Assembly (NCBI RefSeq): GCF_001553685.1 | Contig: NZ_CP014264.1 | Coordinates: 318,001 to 382,000, forward strand | DNA length: 64,000 bases | Reading direction: 5' to 3' | DNA from: Streptococcus sp. oral taxon 431 | Lineage (GTDB): Bacteria > Bacillota > Bacilli > Lactobacillales > Streptococcaceae | Shown: piece by piece, positions 9,727-20,342 of the stretch | Layout of the letters: the number at the start of each line of letters is the position of its first letter | How positions within the stretch are numbered: the first letter of the stretch is position 1 | Translations under genes and position numbers: made by a program | Notes under the pieces: model-generated | Told to the model about the DNA's origin: nothing | Database searches by the model: none | Seen by the model: only the letters and a program-made list of their open reading frames with translations

Positions 9727-10944
9727 GTGAAACGATTTTTTTCATCAATAGCAGTAAAGAAAGGCCTAGGAACCTTGTTTCTGCTCTTTATTTATGTATT
9801 AGGGAGTCGGATTACTCTTCCTTTTATCGATTTGAATAGCAGGGATTTCCTTGGTGGTGCTACCGCCTATTTGGCCTTTTCAACCGCAATTACAGGTGGA
9901 AATTTACGGAGCTTGTCAATCTTTTCAGTCGGTTTATCTCCTTGGATGTCATCGATGATTTTATGGCAGATGTTCTCCTTTTCTAAGCGTTTGAATCTTG
10001 CCTCTGGTTCGGCAGAGGTTCAAGATCGGAGAAAGATGTATCTAACCTTGACAATCGCTTTGATTCAATCGCTAGCTTTAGCGGTAAATCTACCAATCAA
10101 GGACAATTATAATACACTCTTGGTACTCATACTCAACACGACCTTGCTGATAGCCGGAACTTTTTTCTTGATATGGTTATCAGATATTAACTCGGTGATA
10201 GGTGTTGGTGGCTCTATTGTCATCTTGTTGACCAGTATGATTATTTATATTCCCCAAGACATTGTACAATCCATACAAAAATTAGGGATTCCTATGTGGA
10301 TTATCGTAATACTTGGAGCGATGGGGATCGTATTTGCCTATCTCATCGCAATTTTTTATCGTGCTCGTTATCGGATTCCAGTCAATAAGATTGGTCTTCA
10401 CTCTCGCTTTAAGCGTTATTCTTATTTTGATATAATGCTGAATCCTGCAGGTGGGATGCCCTTCATGTACGTGATGAGTTTAATTAACTTACCAACTTAC
10501 TTGCTTCTTTTGTTGCAATTATTTGATCCAGGAAATCCAGTTTATCAACAAATAACGATCCAATATGCGATGGGGAAACCCTTGTGGATTTATACCTATA
10601 TAGCGACCTTGTTTGTCTTTAGTATTGCCTTTGCTTTTGTCAATATTAGTGGAGAACAGGTGGCGGAACGGATGAAAAAATCTGGCGAGTATATTTATGG
10701 CATCTATCCAGGTGAGGACACTAGTAAATATATCAATAATCTAGTATTCAAGTTTGCTATTGTAGGTGGTATCTTTAATGTGTTGTTCGCAGGTCTACCG
10801 ATGTTGTTTGTTTTAGTTGATGAACAATTATTGAGAGTGAGTATGATACCAGGTTTATTTATGATTTTAAGTGGTATGATCTTTAACATTAAAGATGAAA
10901 TTAGAGCACTGAAATTAAACGAAACTTATAAACCACTGATTTAG
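9727..10944 (+). CDS. secY2: Accessory Sec translocase channel SecY2
   Basis: A 405-residue polytopic membrane protein with about ten hydrophobic segments, homologous to SecY but shorter and more divergent, as expected for SecY2. It forms the membrane channel for the glycosylated SRR adhesin together with SecA2 and Asp1-5. The start is GTG, preceded by AAAAGGAG and giving [13 protein letters not shown]. It is followed 9 bases later by asp1, giving the standard order secY2-asp1-asp2-asp3-secA2-gtfA-gtfB-asp4-asp5. SecY2 identity is supported by both the sequence and this order. Confidence 0.95.
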   Translation: MKRFFSSIAVKKGLGTLFLLFIYVLGSRITLPFIDLNSRDFLGGATAYLAFSTAITGGNLRSLSIFSVGLSPWMSSMILWQMFSFSKRLNLASGSAEVQDRRKMYLTLTIALIQSLALAVNLPIKDNYNTLLVLILNTTLLIAGTFFLIWLSDINSVIGVGGSIVILLTSMIIYIPQDIVQSIQKLGIPMWIIVILGAMGIVFAYLIAIFYRARYRIPVNKIGLHSRFKRYSYFDIMLNPAGGMPFMYVMSLINLPTYLLLLLQLFDPGNPVYQQITIQYAMGKPLWIYTYIATLFVFSIAFAFVNISGEQVAERMKKSGEYIYGIYPGEDTSKYINNLVFKFAIVGGIFNVLFAGLPMLFVLVDEQLLRVSMIPGLFMILSGMIFNIKDEIRALKLNETYKPLI

Positions 10945-10953
10945 GAGAGTGTA

Positions 10954-12534
10954 ATGTATTATTTTATTCCGGCTTGGTATGGTAGCCATCGGCAGTGGCA
11001 TGCTGATCTCATTCCATGGTATCGTGCTTCTTTTAAATTAGAATTTGACGATACCTTTAATCAGATTCGGATGCTGCATAGACAGGAACTATCAACATGT
11101 CTATTGCTTTTAGCCTATCAACCACATCTTCGCTATTTTTTACATCGTCATGGTGTTTTAGAGGCGGAAGTATATTCTATTTTTGATGAGATGCAGGATA
11201 TTACTGATATTTCTCCACGAGTACTAAATATCAGAGATATTGAGTGGGATAAGGACTGTGAATTTATGTACAGTCCTTTCGCCATTATTGTCCAAAAAGA
11301 TGGAAAACGCTATGCCCAGATTGAGCATGGTGTGGAAGGATTTATTAGTGATATCCAGTATTTTGATACCCTAGGTCGGATGACCAGTCACTATATTATG
11401 GATGATCGAGGCTTTGTTTCGAGCGTCATTTATTATCAGGACAATTATCCAGCTTATCAAGATTACCTGAATCCTGAAGGAATTTGGCAATTCAGAGAGT
11501 ATTTGCAAGAGGATGGTAGGGTAGAGATTAATCCTATTTTTGCCTTTCGTTTTCATTCGCTCCATTATAGTGATATGGGGCAGTTAGTTGCTGAATTTTT
11601 CGAGAGACGACTCGAAAAGATTCATGAGAGTGGTGATTTGTTTATTGTCCCATCTGATTCGCGACATAACGATTTCATCTTAGAACGTTTACCCGAAGCA
11701 AATCCAAAAATCTTGAGCCTTTTCATCGGTCGTAATCCAAAGGAGGCTATGAGAGACCTACTTGATCCTATATCCAAGGTCGATTTGGTTTTGGTTGATA
11801 GGGAGGATAGCCTTCAGCTTTTGCAGGACTTGTATCCAGATAAATACAATCTGTTCAAACATTTATCGCCATTTGATACTCGTTTGAGATTAGGAAAAAG
11901 TCAGACAAAGAGGGAATCCATTATTTACTATCAACTTAATTTTGAAGAAGAAGTGGACAAAGAAGGACTTTTCCAAATCTTATCCTTCCTTGCAGAGACC
12001 AAAGACACTGAGGTAATTTTTGGTGCTTTTGCTGCCAATAACGATCAGATGGAGAGAGTCGCAGAGGTAATTCAGGAAATTATAGATGAAAAATTCTCAG
12101 CAGAAATTTTTGAGAAAGCAATCGACTTTGAAGGGGCTGAAAATCCTTTAACGGAAAATGCTCAGCAGAAACTCCGTTACCGCTTGTTAAACATCAATGA
12201 TGAATTGGAAATGATTAAGACCTTAGAATATGTTCGTTTGATTGTTGATTTGAATCCCCAACCTCACCTATATACCCAAATAGCGGGAATTAGTGCAGGG
12301 ATTCCTCAGGTGAATCAAGTAGAGACTGTCTATGTTGACCATTTGAAAAATGGCTACCTGCTTTCTACTATCTCAGAATTTAAGAAAGCAGCCCATTACT
12401 ACCTGGATACCCTAAAAGAGTGGAATCAGTCTTTGATTTACTCGATTGATAAGATCAAGGAACATACAGGTGAAAAATTTGTGGAAAAACTAGATCAATG
12501 GATAGAGGAGAGTACAAATGTCAAAGGATCTTAA
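10954..12534 (+). CDS. asp1: Accessory Sec system protein Asp1
   Basis: A 526-residue cytoplasmic protein opening with MYYFIPAWYGS, the usual Asp1 N-terminus. Asp1 resembles a GT-B glycosyltransferase fold without known catalytic activity and forms a complex with Asp2 and Asp3 that is required for SRR protein export. The start follows GGAGAG. Its 3' end overlaps asp2 by 17 bases, a sign of translational coupling. The family has no simple motif that proves function, so the call rests on overall similarity and its place between secY2 and asp2. Confidence 0.93.
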   Translation: MYYFIPAWYGSHRQWHADLIPWYRASFKLEFDDTFNQIRMLHRQELSTCLLLLAYQPHLRYFLHRHGVLEAEVYSIFDEMQDITDISPRVLNIRDIEWDKDCEFMYSPFAIIVQKDGKRYAQIEHGVEGFISDIQYFDTLGRMTSHYIMDDRGFVSSVIYYQDNYPAYQDYLNPEGIWQFREYLQEDGRVEINPIFAFRFHSLHYSDMGQLVAEFFERRLEKIHESGDLFIVPSDSRHNDFILERLPEANPKILSLFIGRNPKEAMRDLLDPISKVDLVLVDREDSLQLLQDLYPDKYNLFKHLSPFDTRLRLGKSQTKRESIIYYQLNFEEEVDKEGLFQILSFLAETKDTEVIFGAFAANNDQMERVAEVIQEIIDEKFSAEIFEKAIDFEGAENPLTENAQQKLRYRLLNINDELEMIKTLEYVRLIVDLNPQPHLYTQIAGISAGIPQVNQVETVYVDHLKNGYLLSTISEFKKAAHYYLDTLKEWNQSLIYSIDKIKEHTGEKFVEKLDQWIEESTNVKGS

Positions 12535-14050
12535 AATCCTACAGATAGGGACAGAAAATTGGAAACATCGTTATGAGATCCCTAAGAAATTGGAATGGTA
12601 TTATATTTATCCTAATTCTCCTAAGGCTCTTAAGGAAACGATAAAAATGGATGAGATTCGCAAGTTCAATGCAATTCTCATCGAAGATGGCCGTTACTTG
12701 ATTGACCTACTCCCAATTATTAAAATAATCGAGCCCTATACGATTTTCTATAACCAAGAGTTTCAAACAAGCAATCCTCTTATTTTGGATTTAATCAAAA
12801 AACGCTGTGCCCAAGCAATTGACTTTTCAGACCCACAGAAGCTCTTAAAAGATTTATCTACTTCCTTATTTGGTGGTGGATACGGGGACAAGATGAAACC
12901 AGCTACAATTGAGGTTCATCCAAGTTTTAAGGGATCTATTTCTTATCAAGGATTTGAGTATCTGCTCTTAGAGGGGGATTTTGGTTCTGAGTTTTCTCCA
13001 GTAGCTACTTGGAAATATAACTTTGTCTCTTCAACAAAACTTCCAATCGAATTGTGGTTAGAGTATGAAAAAAGTGAAGGTGTAGAATTTCAGTTTCGGG
13101 TAAAAAAAATGCCTGAAGGTTCGGTTTCAGATGTAGTTGAAGACTTGATCTATACAGAAGAGGACCTGAAGACATCCCTAATCATGGATCAGGATTACAA
13201 TTCCTACCTCTGTATGTCTGTCGAGGCGCGTGGTCAGGGAATCCTAAAACTAGGAAGTTTACACCAACGTTGGAGTCGGAAGTACTTTGGGAAATTTGTT
13301 CTCGGAGGGAATATCTTACACGATAACAAGCGTGATGAGATTAACTACTTCTTCCATCCTGGCGATTTTAAACCACCATTAGCTGTTTATTTCGCAGGGT
13401 TTCGTTCTGCCGAGGGATTTGAAGGATACTGGATGATGCAAAATTTTAAGTGTCCCTTCATCCTGTTCTCTGATCCTCGATTAGAAGGTGGAGCATTTTA
13501 CCTAGGTAGTGAAGAACTAGAAGAAAAAATCAAACAAACGATTGAACATTATCAGGAATACTTAGGTTTTGATAAAAAAGATTTGATCTTATCAGGTTTA
13601 TCAATGGGAACCTTCCCCTCTCTTTACTATGGCTCATTCTTCGAACCGAAAGGAATCGTTGTAGGTAAACCCTTAGCAAATTTGGGAACAATTGCAAGAC
13701 GTGGTAGATTGGAAGCACCAGGTGTCTTTCCAACAGGATTCGACGTACTTCATCATCAAACTGGAGGAATCAGCCCAGCCCACATGGATGAGTTGGATAA
13801 CCGTTTTTGGTCTGCCTTCAAACAAGCAGATTTTTCTCAAACGACGTTTGGTCTTTCTTACATGAAGGATGAAGATATGGATAGTCATGCTTATGATCAG
13901 CTAGTCACTACGCTCTGTCAAACTGGAGCGAAGATCTTATCAAAGGGAACAGCCGGTCGACACAATGATGATACAGGGACCAACGTTACCTGGTTTATCC
14001 ATTTTTATAATATGATATTACAAGCAGAATTTGGAAGAGGTGAGACATGA
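12518..14050 (+). CDS. asp2: Accessory Sec system protein Asp2 (glycan O-acetyltransferase)
   Basis: A 510-residue protein with an alpha/beta-hydrolase-like C-terminal half. The nucleophile motif GLSMG puts the catalytic serine at residue 362, matching the serine described in S. gordonii Asp2, and a histidine-containing GRHND segment lies near the end. In that system Asp2 O-acetylates GlcNAc on the adhesin during transport and also has a structural export role with Asp1/Asp3. The gene overlaps asp1 by 17 bases and asp3 by 4, so these proteins are made in coupled fashion. Confidence 0.93.
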   Translation: MSKDLKILQIGTENWKHRYEIPKKLEWYYIYPNSPKALKETIKMDEIRKFNAILIEDGRYLIDLLPIIKIIEPYTIFYNQEFQTSNPLILDLIKKRCAQAIDFSDPQKLLKDLSTSLFGGGYGDKMKPATIEVHPSFKGSISYQGFEYLLLEGDFGSEFSPVATWKYNFVSSTKLPIELWLEYEKSEGVEFQFRVKKMPEGSVSDVVEDLIYTEEDLKTSLIMDQDYNSYLCMSVEARGQGILKLGSLHQRWSRKYFGKFVLGGNILHDNKRDEINYFFHPGDFKPPLAVYFAGFRSAEGFEGYWMMQNFKCPFILFSDPRLEGGAFYLGSEELEEKIKQTIEHYQEYLGFDKKDLILSGLSMGTFPSLYYGSFFEPKGIVVGKPLANLGTIARRGRLEAPGVFPTGFDVLHHQTGGISPAHMDELDNRFWSAFKQADFSQTTFGLSYMKDEDMDSHAYDQLVTTLCQTGAKILSKGTAGRHNDDTGTNVTWFIHFYNMILQAEFGRGET

Positions 14051-14487
14051 TTATAAATCAAAGAGAAGACATACTCTGGGGAGATATGGGAGCAACTTAC
14101 CTGTATGGAACTCGAGTTCAGTTTTGGGAAGATGGCCATATCAGTCTTTCAAATCCATTACTAGCTCCAGGAGAAGTTCTCAAATCATGGCTTTCAAGCT
14201 TGAATTATCAAGGTGGTAGAAGTCAACCCAGCCTACCTCTCTTAAAAAGAAATCATCGCTATCAATTTACCATGAATATGACTTGTTATCCTGAAAATAG
14301 CATTTACATCAAACTAGTTTTCTTGGACCGTTACGACGAAGTGCTAGAAGAAAAAGTTGAAAAAACCTTATCTTTTTCTTTCGTTTATCCTGAGGATGCT
14401 TATACCTATAGAGTTTCTCTCATTGCTGCTGGGTTTGAGTCACTCGATTTTTATTCTTTCTCAATTAAGGAGTATGATCGTGTTTAA
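14047..14487 (+). CDS. asp3: Accessory Sec system protein Asp3
   Basis: A 146-residue protein with the typical Asp3 content ([12 protein letters not shown] near the start, a jelly-roll/carbohydrate-binding-like fold in the family). Asp3 binds Asp1 and Asp2 and interacts with the SRR substrate and SecA2. The ATG at 14047 overlaps the asp2 stop in an ATGA junction, and the last 14 bases overlap the start of secA2. The call rests on similarity and position. Confidence 0.92.
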   Translation: MIINQREDILWGDMGATYLYGTRVQFWEDGHISLSNPLLAPGEVLKSWLSSLNYQGGRSQPSLPLLKRNHRYQFTMNMTCYPENSIYIKLVFLDRYDEVLEEKVEKTLSFSFVYPEDAYTYRVSLIAAGFESLDFYSFSIKEYDRV

Positions 14488-16852
14488 TAGTTTGTATCAA
14501 AATAGAAAACTCAGAAAAGTCAGAGCTACTTTAAAAAAGATCAATGGTCTCAAAGATGAGATGGCAGCTCTTAGCGATGAAACCTTGGCAGCAAAAACGG
14601 TAGAGTTTCGTCAACGTTTAGCAGAGGGGGAAACCCTAGATGACTTACTTGTTGAAGCTTTTGCAGTTGTACGAGAAGCTGATAAGCGAATCCTAGGAAT
14701 GTTTCCTTATGATGTTCAAGTTATGGGGGGCATTGTCATCCACCAGGGGAACGTTGCGGAGATGAATACTGGTGAAGGAAAGACTTTGACTGCGACCATG
14801 CCTCTTTATCTCAATGCGCTAACTGGAAAAGGCGCTATGTTGATTACGACCAATGAATATCTTGCAAAGCGTGACGCAGAGGAAATGGGGCCGGTCTATC
14901 GATTCTTAGGTTTGAGTATAGGAATCCCATTCACTGATGATCCTGAGGAAGAATTAAAAGCCGAAGATAAAAGGAAAATTTATAACTCAGATATTATCTA
15001 TTTGACCAATAGTAGTCTAGGTTTTGATTATCTAACTGATAATCTGGCTTCCAGTAGTAACGAAAAGTTTTTGTGCCCATTTGATTATGTCATCATTGAT
15101 GAAATTGATGATATTTTACTAGATAGTGCACAGACCCCACTCATCATTGCGGGATCTCCTCGCGTTCAGTCCAACTACTATGGCATCATCGATACTTTAG
15201 TAACGACCATGGTTGAAAATGAAGACTATATCTTTAAAGAAGAAAAAGAAGAGATATGGTTGACTACAAAGGGGGCTAAAACTGCTGAAAACTTCCTAGG
15301 GATTGATAACTTGTATAAGGAAGAATACGCGACTTATGTACGACATCTAGTCTATTCCTTGAGAGCTCATAAGTTGTTTACGAAAGATAAGGAGTATATC
15401 ATTCGAGATGATGAAATGATTCTCTTGGATAAAGGAACAGGTCGTTTGATGGAAATGACCAAGTTGCAGGGAGGTCTTCATCAGGCTATCGAAGCCAAGG
15501 AGCATGTGAAACTCTCTCCTGAAACGCGGGCGATGGCTTCTATCACCTATCAAAGTCTTTTCAAAATGTTTAATAAGATATCAGGAATGACTGGGACTGG
15601 GAAGGTCGCAGAGAAGGAATTTTTGGAAACTTATAATATGTCTGTTATCCGAATTCCGACCAATCGTCCCTTAATCCGAAAAGACTATCCAGACAATCTT
15701 TATGTAACACTACCAGAAAAGGTTTATGCTTCACTTGAATGTATCAAGGAATACCATATCAAAGGAAACCCACTACTAGTCTTTGTCGGATCTGTTGAGA
15801 TGTCGCATCTCTATTCGTCCCTACTGTTACGGGAAGGAATTGCCCATAACGTCTTGAATGCCAATAATGCTGCGCGTGAGGCACAAATTGTCTCAGAATC
15901 AGGTCAGATGGGAGCCGTGACGGTTGCAACATCCATGGCAGGTCGAGGAACAGATATTAAATTGGGACCGGGTGTTGCAGAACTCGGTGGCCTAGTAGTC
16001 ATCGGTACAGAACGAATGGAAAGCCAGCGAATCGATCTGCAAATCAGAGGACGCTCGGGTAGACAAGGAGACCCAGGTCTGTCGAAGTTTTTTGTATCAT
16101 TAGAAGATGATGTTATCAAGAAGTTTGGTCCATCCTGGGTTCACAGAATGTACAAGGAGTATAGTGTTGCTGATATTACTCAACCACAAATCCTTGAGGG
16201 AAGAAAATATCACCGACTGGTTGAGAAGGCTCAAAATGCAAGTGATAGTGCTAGTCGCGCCAACAGACAGAGAACACTAGAATATGCTGAGAGTATGAAT
16301 ATCCAACGTGATCTCATCTATAAGGAAAGAAATCGTTTAATAAACGGTGATAGGGATCTTCGAGATGTATTATCTGAGATGATTGACGAGTATATTGAAA
16401 CAATTTTATCTGAAAACATAAAAACTAGAGAAGAATTATTTCACTATATTGTCACGAATATCAGTTTTAATATCCGAGAATTACCTCTTGATCTAGTCAT
16501 TGAAGATGAACAAGAGTTGAGAAATTTCTTGATTCAGATCATTAACAGTGAGTTAAATGATAAGAAGACCTTGTTAGAACCTCATGATTTATATGACCAA
16601 TTTTTGAGAGTTTCCATGCTTAAAGCCATTGATGATAACTGGGTAGAACAGGTGGACTACCTGCAACAATTGATGATGGCAATTGGCGGACAATCAGCCA
16701 GTCAAATGAACCCTATCGTAGAATACTACCGAGAAGCCTATATGGGATTTGAAGCCATGAAAGAGCAAATTCGTTCAGATATGGTACGAAATATCTTGAT
16801 GGGCTTGGTACAGATGGGACCTAAGGGTGAAATCGTAACCCATTTTCCATAA
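14474..16852 (+). CDS. secA2: Accessory Sec motor ATPase SecA2
   Basis: A 792-residue SecA paralogue that powers export of the glycosylated SRR adhesin through SecY2. It has the Walker A region [11 protein letters not shown], a DEID Walker B motif, and [12 protein letters not shown] and [11 protein letters not shown] helicase motifs. It lacks the C-terminal zinc/SecB-binding tail of housekeeping SecA and ends EIVTHFP. I use the ATG at 14474 ([12 protein letters not shown]) because AAGGAG lies just before it and the length matches SecA2; the frame stays open upstream to 14357 inside asp3, which is not a likely start. It overlaps asp3 by 14 bases and is followed 11 bases later by gtfA. Confidence 0.95.
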   Translation: MIVFNSLYQNRKLRKVRATLKKINGLKDEMAALSDETLAAKTVEFRQRLAEGETLDDLLVEAFAVVREADKRILGMFPYDVQVMGGIVIHQGNVAEMNTGEGKTLTATMPLYLNALTGKGAMLITTNEYLAKRDAEEMGPVYRFLGLSIGIPFTDDPEEELKAEDKRKIYNSDIIYLTNSSLGFDYLTDNLASSSNEKFLCPFDYVIIDEIDDILLDSAQTPLIIAGSPRVQSNYYGIIDTLVTTMVENEDYIFKEEKEEIWLTTKGAKTAENFLGIDNLYKEEYATYVRHLVYSLRAHKLFTKDKEYIIRDDEMILLDKGTGRLMEMTKLQGGLHQAIEAKEHVKLSPETRAMASITYQSLFKMFNKISGMTGTGKVAEKEFLETYNMSVIRIPTNRPLIRKDYPDNLYVTLPEKVYASLECIKEYHIKGNPLLVFVGSVEMSHLYSSLLLREGIAHNVLNANNAAREAQIVSESGQMGAVTVATSMAGRGTDIKLGPGVAELGGLVVIGTERMESQRIDLQIRGRSGRQGDPGLSKFFVSLEDDVIKKFGPSWVHRMYKEYSVADITQPQILEGRKYHRLVEKAQNASDSASRANRQRTLEYAESMNIQRDLIYKERNRLINGDRDLRDVLSEMIDEYIETILSENIKTREELFHYIVTNISFNIRELPLDLVIEDEQELRNFLIQIINSELNDKKTLLEPHDLYDQFLRVSMLKAIDDNWVEQVDYLQQLMMAIGGQSASQMNPIVEYYREAYMGFEAMKEQIRSDMVRNILMGLVQMGPKGEIVTHFP

Positions 16853-16863
16853 AAGGAGAATTT

Positions 16864-18384
16864 ATGACAATTTACAATATAAATTTAGGAATTGGTTGGG
16901 CCAGCAGTGGTGTTGAATATGCCCAGGCTTATCGTGCGGGTATTTTTCGCAGCCTGAATCTGCCGTCGAAGTTTATCTTTACAGACATGATTTTGGGAGA
17001 TAATATCCAGCACCTAACCGCAAATATCGGCTTTGATGACGATCAAATCATCTGGCTTTACACTCACTTTACAGATATCAAAATTGCACCGACCAGTGTG
17101 ACGGTAGCTGATGTTTTGGCTTATTTTGAAGGCGTAGAAAGCCGTCGTGAAAGAAATGGGAAAATTGAACGAATCTTCTTCTCAGATGAAGACAAGTTTA
17201 TCACTTGTTATTTGGTAGATGAGGAAAAAGATTTTGTTCAACATGTGGAGTATGTGTATGCTGGTAAATTAATCCGCAAAGATTACTTCTCTTACACACG
17301 CTATTGCACAGAATATTTTGCTCCTAAAGACAATGTAGCGACCCTCTACCAAAGAACCTTCTACAATGAAGATGGGACTCCGGCTTATGAGATGTTCATG
17401 AATCAAGGAACTGAGGAAGTTTATCGTTTCAAGGATCGCATTTTATACGGGAAGCCTGCCTTAATTCGTTATTTCATGCAGACACTTCAGTTAAGTAAAT
17501 CAGATCTAGTAATTTTAGATCGTGAGACAGGGATTGGTCAGGTTGTTTTTGAGGAAGCGCAAGCGGCACATCTAGCGGTAGTTGTTCATGCAGAGCATTA
17601 CAGTGAAAATGCGACAAATGACGATTATATCCTTTGGAATAACTATTATGACTATCAGTTTACCAATGCAGATAAGGTCGATCTCTTTATCGTTTCAACG
17701 GATCGTCAAAAGGAAGTCTTAGAGCAACAGTTTGCTCGATATACCTCGCATGCACCTAAGATTGTGACCATTCCAGTTGGAAGTGTTGATCAATTAACAA
17801 AACCACAAGAGAGCCGTAAACCATTTTCGCTCATTACAGCTTCTCGTTTGGCTAAGGAAAAACACATTGATTGGCTTGTCAAGGCTGTGATTGAGGCTCA
17901 TAAGGAATTACCAGAATTAACCTTTGATATCTACGGTAGTGGTGGTGAAGAAGGACGTCTTCATGAGATTATCGCTGCAGGTCAGGCAGAAGAGTATATT
18001 AAACTCAAGGGCCATGCCGAACTTTCTCAAATCTATTTACAGTATGAAGTTTATCTAACTGCTTCTACAAGTGAAGGATTTGGGTTAACACTCATGGAAG
18101 CAATTGGTTCGGGCTTGCCATTGATTGGTTTTGATGTTCCTTATGGAAATCAAACCTTCATCGAAGATGGCGAAAATGGCTACTTAATTCCAAGCTCATC
18201 TGACCATGTCGAAGATGAAATCAAGAAAGCCTATGCAGAAAAGATTTGCCAATTGTATTTGGAAAATCGTTTGGAAAGTATGAGAGAAAAATCCTACCAG
18301 ATTGCTGAGAAATTCTTGACTCAAGAGATTTTGAACAAATGGGAAAAAACAATCAAGGAGGTAGTGGATGATTCAGTTATTTGA
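16864..18384 (+). CDS. gtfA: Accessory Sec O-GlcNAc transferase catalytic subunit GtfA
   Basis: A 506-residue GT4-type (GT-B fold) glycosyltransferase starting MTIYNINLGIGWASSGVEYAQ as in GtfA/Gtf1 proteins. The C-terminal domain has SRLAKEKHIDWLV, a phosphate-binding region, and STSEGFGLTLMEAIGSG with the paired glutamates of the EX7E motif. With GtfB it transfers GlcNAc from UDP-GlcNAc to serine/threonine of the SRR domain in the cytoplasm. The start follows AAAAGGAG. Its stop codon lies inside the gtfB start region (17-base overlap), consistent with an obligate complex. Confidence 0.95.
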   Translation: MTIYNINLGIGWASSGVEYAQAYRAGIFRSLNLPSKFIFTDMILGDNIQHLTANIGFDDDQIIWLYTHFTDIKIAPTSVTVADVLAYFEGVESRRERNGKIERIFFSDEDKFITCYLVDEEKDFVQHVEYVYAGKLIRKDYFSYTRYCTEYFAPKDNVATLYQRTFYNEDGTPAYEMFMNQGTEEVYRFKDRILYGKPALIRYFMQTLQLSKSDLVILDRETGIGQVVFEEAQAAHLAVVVHAEHYSENATNDDYILWNNYYDYQFTNADKVDLFIVSTDRQKEVLEQQFARYTSHAPKIVTIPVGSVDQLTKPQESRKPFSLITASRLAKEKHIDWLVKAVIEAHKELPELTFDIYGSGGEEGRLHEIIAAGQAEEYIKLKGHAELSQIYLQYEVYLTASTSEGFGLTLMEAIGSGLPLIGFDVPYGNQTFIEDGENGYLIPSSSDHVEDEIKKAYAEKICQLYLENRLESMREKSYQIAEKFLTQEILNKWEKTIKEVVDDSVI

Positions 18385-19714
18385 TGTATATAATCAAGAA
18401 AGTCAAGATTTGCACTATAGTCTGACTGCGGCAGGACTGTCTGATTTGACTGTGGTTATTGAACCCGATGGATTTTTACCAGATGGAGTTGTCTCACCCT
18501 TCACCTATTATTTGGGTTATGACAGGGGTAAACCCTTGTACTTTAATCAAGTTCCTGTCCCAGATTTTTGGGAGATTGCTGGTAATAATCAATTTGGGAC
18601 CATCAATGACCTTAATCAAGAACGAGCAGTGATTCATTTTGCAGATGGCTTACAGGCTCGTTTGGTAAAAAAAGTCGAATGGAAAACACCAGCAGGTCGG
18701 ATCTTTCAAGTAGATCACTACAATCGTTTTGGAGCTTGCTTTGCTAAAACCACCTATGATGGTTTGGGGCAAGCTATCATGACTTCCTATCGGAACGTAG
18801 ATCAAAAAGAAGTTATTTTGGAAAATCATGTCACAGGTGATATTCTTTTGACCTTGGAAGGGCAAGGTTTGCGCCATTTTTCTGGTCGAGTGGCCTTTAT
18901 CATAGACTTCTTACAAGGTTTGAAAGTGAATCTTGACCACATTCTCTTTAATACCCTGTCTACATCGTTTTTGACTTCCTTCCATTTCCCAGAAAAATCA
19001 GGTCAGGATATTCTAGTTTGGCAAGAACCATTGCAGGATCATATTCCAGGAAATATGCAACTGATCTTGGAGAATGACCAGCTTCGAGCTAAGACCATTA
19101 TCATTCCAGATTATGCGACTTATGAACGCGCTCTGCAATTGACCGATGAAAAATTCCATCATAAGTTTAGTCATCTAGGCTATCATTATCACTTTAAGCG
19201 CGATAATTTTGTTCGTTCTGATGCCTTGATAGTGACCAATTCAGACCAACTCGAGCAAATTGAAAAACTGGTGGAGAGTTTACCAAGGGTCACTTTCCGA
19301 ATAGCAGCAGTGACAGAGATGTCATCCAAGTTACTGGATATGCTCCGCTATCCCAATGTCGTACTCTATCAAAATGCGAGTCCCCAAAAGGTTCAGGAGC
19401 TTTATCAGTTATCAGATATCTACTTGGATATCAACTATGGGAATGAATTGCTTCAGGCTGTTCGACAGGCTTTTGAACACAACCAACTGGTCCTAGCTTT
19501 TGAAGAAACCGCCCATAACCGTCGCTATACAGCTCCGAATCATATTTTCGCTAAGGAAGCAGTTGACGACATGATTCACACCATTGAGTTAGCCCTTTCT
19601 CATGTCAAAGAGATGGGACGAGCTCTTGGAGATCAAGGGTACCACGCCAATTATGTAGATCCAATTATGTATCAGGAGCGGATGGAAACCATTTTAGGAG
19701 AAAGCCATGACTAA
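18368..19714 (+). CDS. gtfB: Accessory Sec glycosyltransferase stabilising/substrate-binding subunit GtfB
   Basis: A 448-residue partner of GtfA that recognises the SRR polypeptide and stabilises the transferase. The start follows AAGGAGG and overlaps gtfA by 17 bases. Residues about 282-400 (VTNSDQLEQIEKLV, then FRIAAVTEMSSKL, then IYLDINYGNEL) contain the module repeated in the three GT8 proteins at 4706-9596. GtfB itself has a degenerate GT-B fold without an obvious catalytic motif. The stop overlaps the start of asp4 by 8 bases. Confidence 0.94.
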   Translation: MIQLFDVYNQESQDLHYSLTAAGLSDLTVVIEPDGFLPDGVVSPFTYYLGYDRGKPLYFNQVPVPDFWEIAGNNQFGTINDLNQERAVIHFADGLQARLVKKVEWKTPAGRIFQVDHYNRFGACFAKTTYDGLGQAIMTSYRNVDQKEVILENHVTGDILLTLEGQGLRHFSGRVAFIIDFLQGLKVNLDHILFNTLSTSFLTSFHFPEKSGQDILVWQEPLQDHIPGNMQLILENDQLRAKTIIIPDYATYERALQLTDEKFHHKFSHLGYHYHFKRDNFVRSDALIVTNSDQLEQIEKLVESLPRVTFRIAAVTEMSSKLLDMLRYPNVVLYQNASPQKVQELYQLSDIYLDINYGNELLQAVRQAFEHNQLVLAFEETAHNRRYTAPNHIFAKEAVDDMIHTIELALSHVKEMGRALGDQGYHANYVDPIMYQERMETILGESHD

Positions 19715-19886
19715 AAAAGATCTATTTTATCAAGATGTTGAAGGTCGCATGGAAGAGATGAAACAACAACCCATCAAAAAAGAAAAGTCTACACGTGGTG
19801 AAAAAATTAGTAAGACCTTTTCTTTCTTGATAGGATTCATTATTTTGATCGGTTTATTATTTACCTTGATAGGGCTTTTGAGGTAG
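19707..19886 (+). CDS. asp4: Accessory Sec small membrane protein Asp4
   Basis: A 59-residue protein with a charged N-terminal half (GRMEEMKQQ, KKEKSTRGEK) and one C-terminal transmembrane helix (FLIGFIILIGLLFTLIG). That layout resembles SecE, and Asp4 is thought to play that part in the SecY2 channel. The ATG at 19707 is preceded by AGGAGAAAGCC and overlaps the gtfB stop. Asp5 starts 4 bases after its stop. Confidence 0.88.
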   Translation: MTKKDLFYQDVEGRMEEMKQQPIKKEKSTRGEKISKTFSFLIGFIILIGLLFTLIGLLR

Positions 19887-19890
19887 TTAA

Positions 19891-20115
19891 ATGACAGAAT
19901 TATTGATAATTTTAACCATTATTTTAGCTCTTTCCTTAATTATTCTTGTAACGATACAACCACGGCAAACTCAAATATTTTCTATGGATGCTACTAGTAA
20001 TATCGGAAAGCCTAGCTATTGGCAAAGCAATACGCTTGTTAAAGTCTTAACCTTGCTTGTTAGCTTATCACTATTTGCGTTGTTGCTCCTCTTTATGGTT
20101 TTAACTTTTAACTAA
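19891..20115 (+). CDS. asp5: Accessory Sec small membrane protein Asp5
   Basis: A 74-residue protein with two transmembrane helices (residues about 1-22 and 48-72) joined by a short polar loop, which is the SecG layout. Asp5 is the proposed SecG counterpart of the accessory translocase. It is the final gene of the SRR export locus, 4 bases after asp4. No terminator of its own is obvious; transcription probably stops at the hairpin at 20291-20320 after the small-RNA region. Confidence 0.87.
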   Translation: MTELLIILTIILALSLIILVTIQPRQTQIFSMDATSNIGKPSYWQSNTLVKVLTLLVSLSLFALLLLFMVLTFN

Positions 20116-20188
20116 TCTTTATCTATATTGCTAGAACGTTTGATTTTAACAGTGAAGATTTAAAGAAATTTAAGTTTGAGGAGAAAAT

Positions 20189-20221
20189 TTTAAGAAAACT
20201 TTTAGGAAACTAGCTTATACT
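20189..20221 (+). promoter_or_regulatory. CiaR box and -10 element of a csRNA-type promoter
   Basis: TTTAAG (20189-20194), five bases AAAAC, then TTTTAG (20200-20205) form a CiaR direct repeat with one mismatch. TATACT (20216-20221) follows 10 bases later. This arrangement, with the repeat in place of a -35, is that of CiaR-activated promoters in pneumococcus. Confidence 0.78.
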
Positions 20222-20227
20222 ATAAGC

Positions 20228-20320
20228 ATAAGTTAAGAAGACCTTAACTTTAACTCCTAAAATTTTTCATAATAATCTCCCTATAAAATAAAGTCGCCCA
20301 ATCAGGCGGCTTATTTTTTT
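20228..20320 (+). ncRNA. Putative Cia-dependent small RNA (csRNA)
   Basis: About 93 nt are expected from a start near 20228 to the terminator. The 5' end forms a perfect hairpin (AAGTTAAG, loop AAGAC, CTTAACTT, 20230-20250). An unpaired middle carries ACTCCT and TCTCCC, which can pair with Shine-Dalgarno sequences. The 3' end is the GC hairpin and T run at 20291-20320. A CiaR box and -10 sit directly upstream. This is the layout of the pneumococcal csRNAs, which repress targets such as comC by antisense pairing. No open reading frame is present. Which member of the family it is cannot be decided here. Confidence 0.75.
20291..20320 (+). terminator. Terminator of the csRNA (and of read-through from the asp operon)
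   Basis: AAGTCGCC, loop CAATCA, GGCGGCTT form a stem with one G-T pair and are followed by TATTTTTTT. Confidence 0.88.
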
Positions 20321-20342
20321 GTCCTAAGATTAAGCTTGTTCA

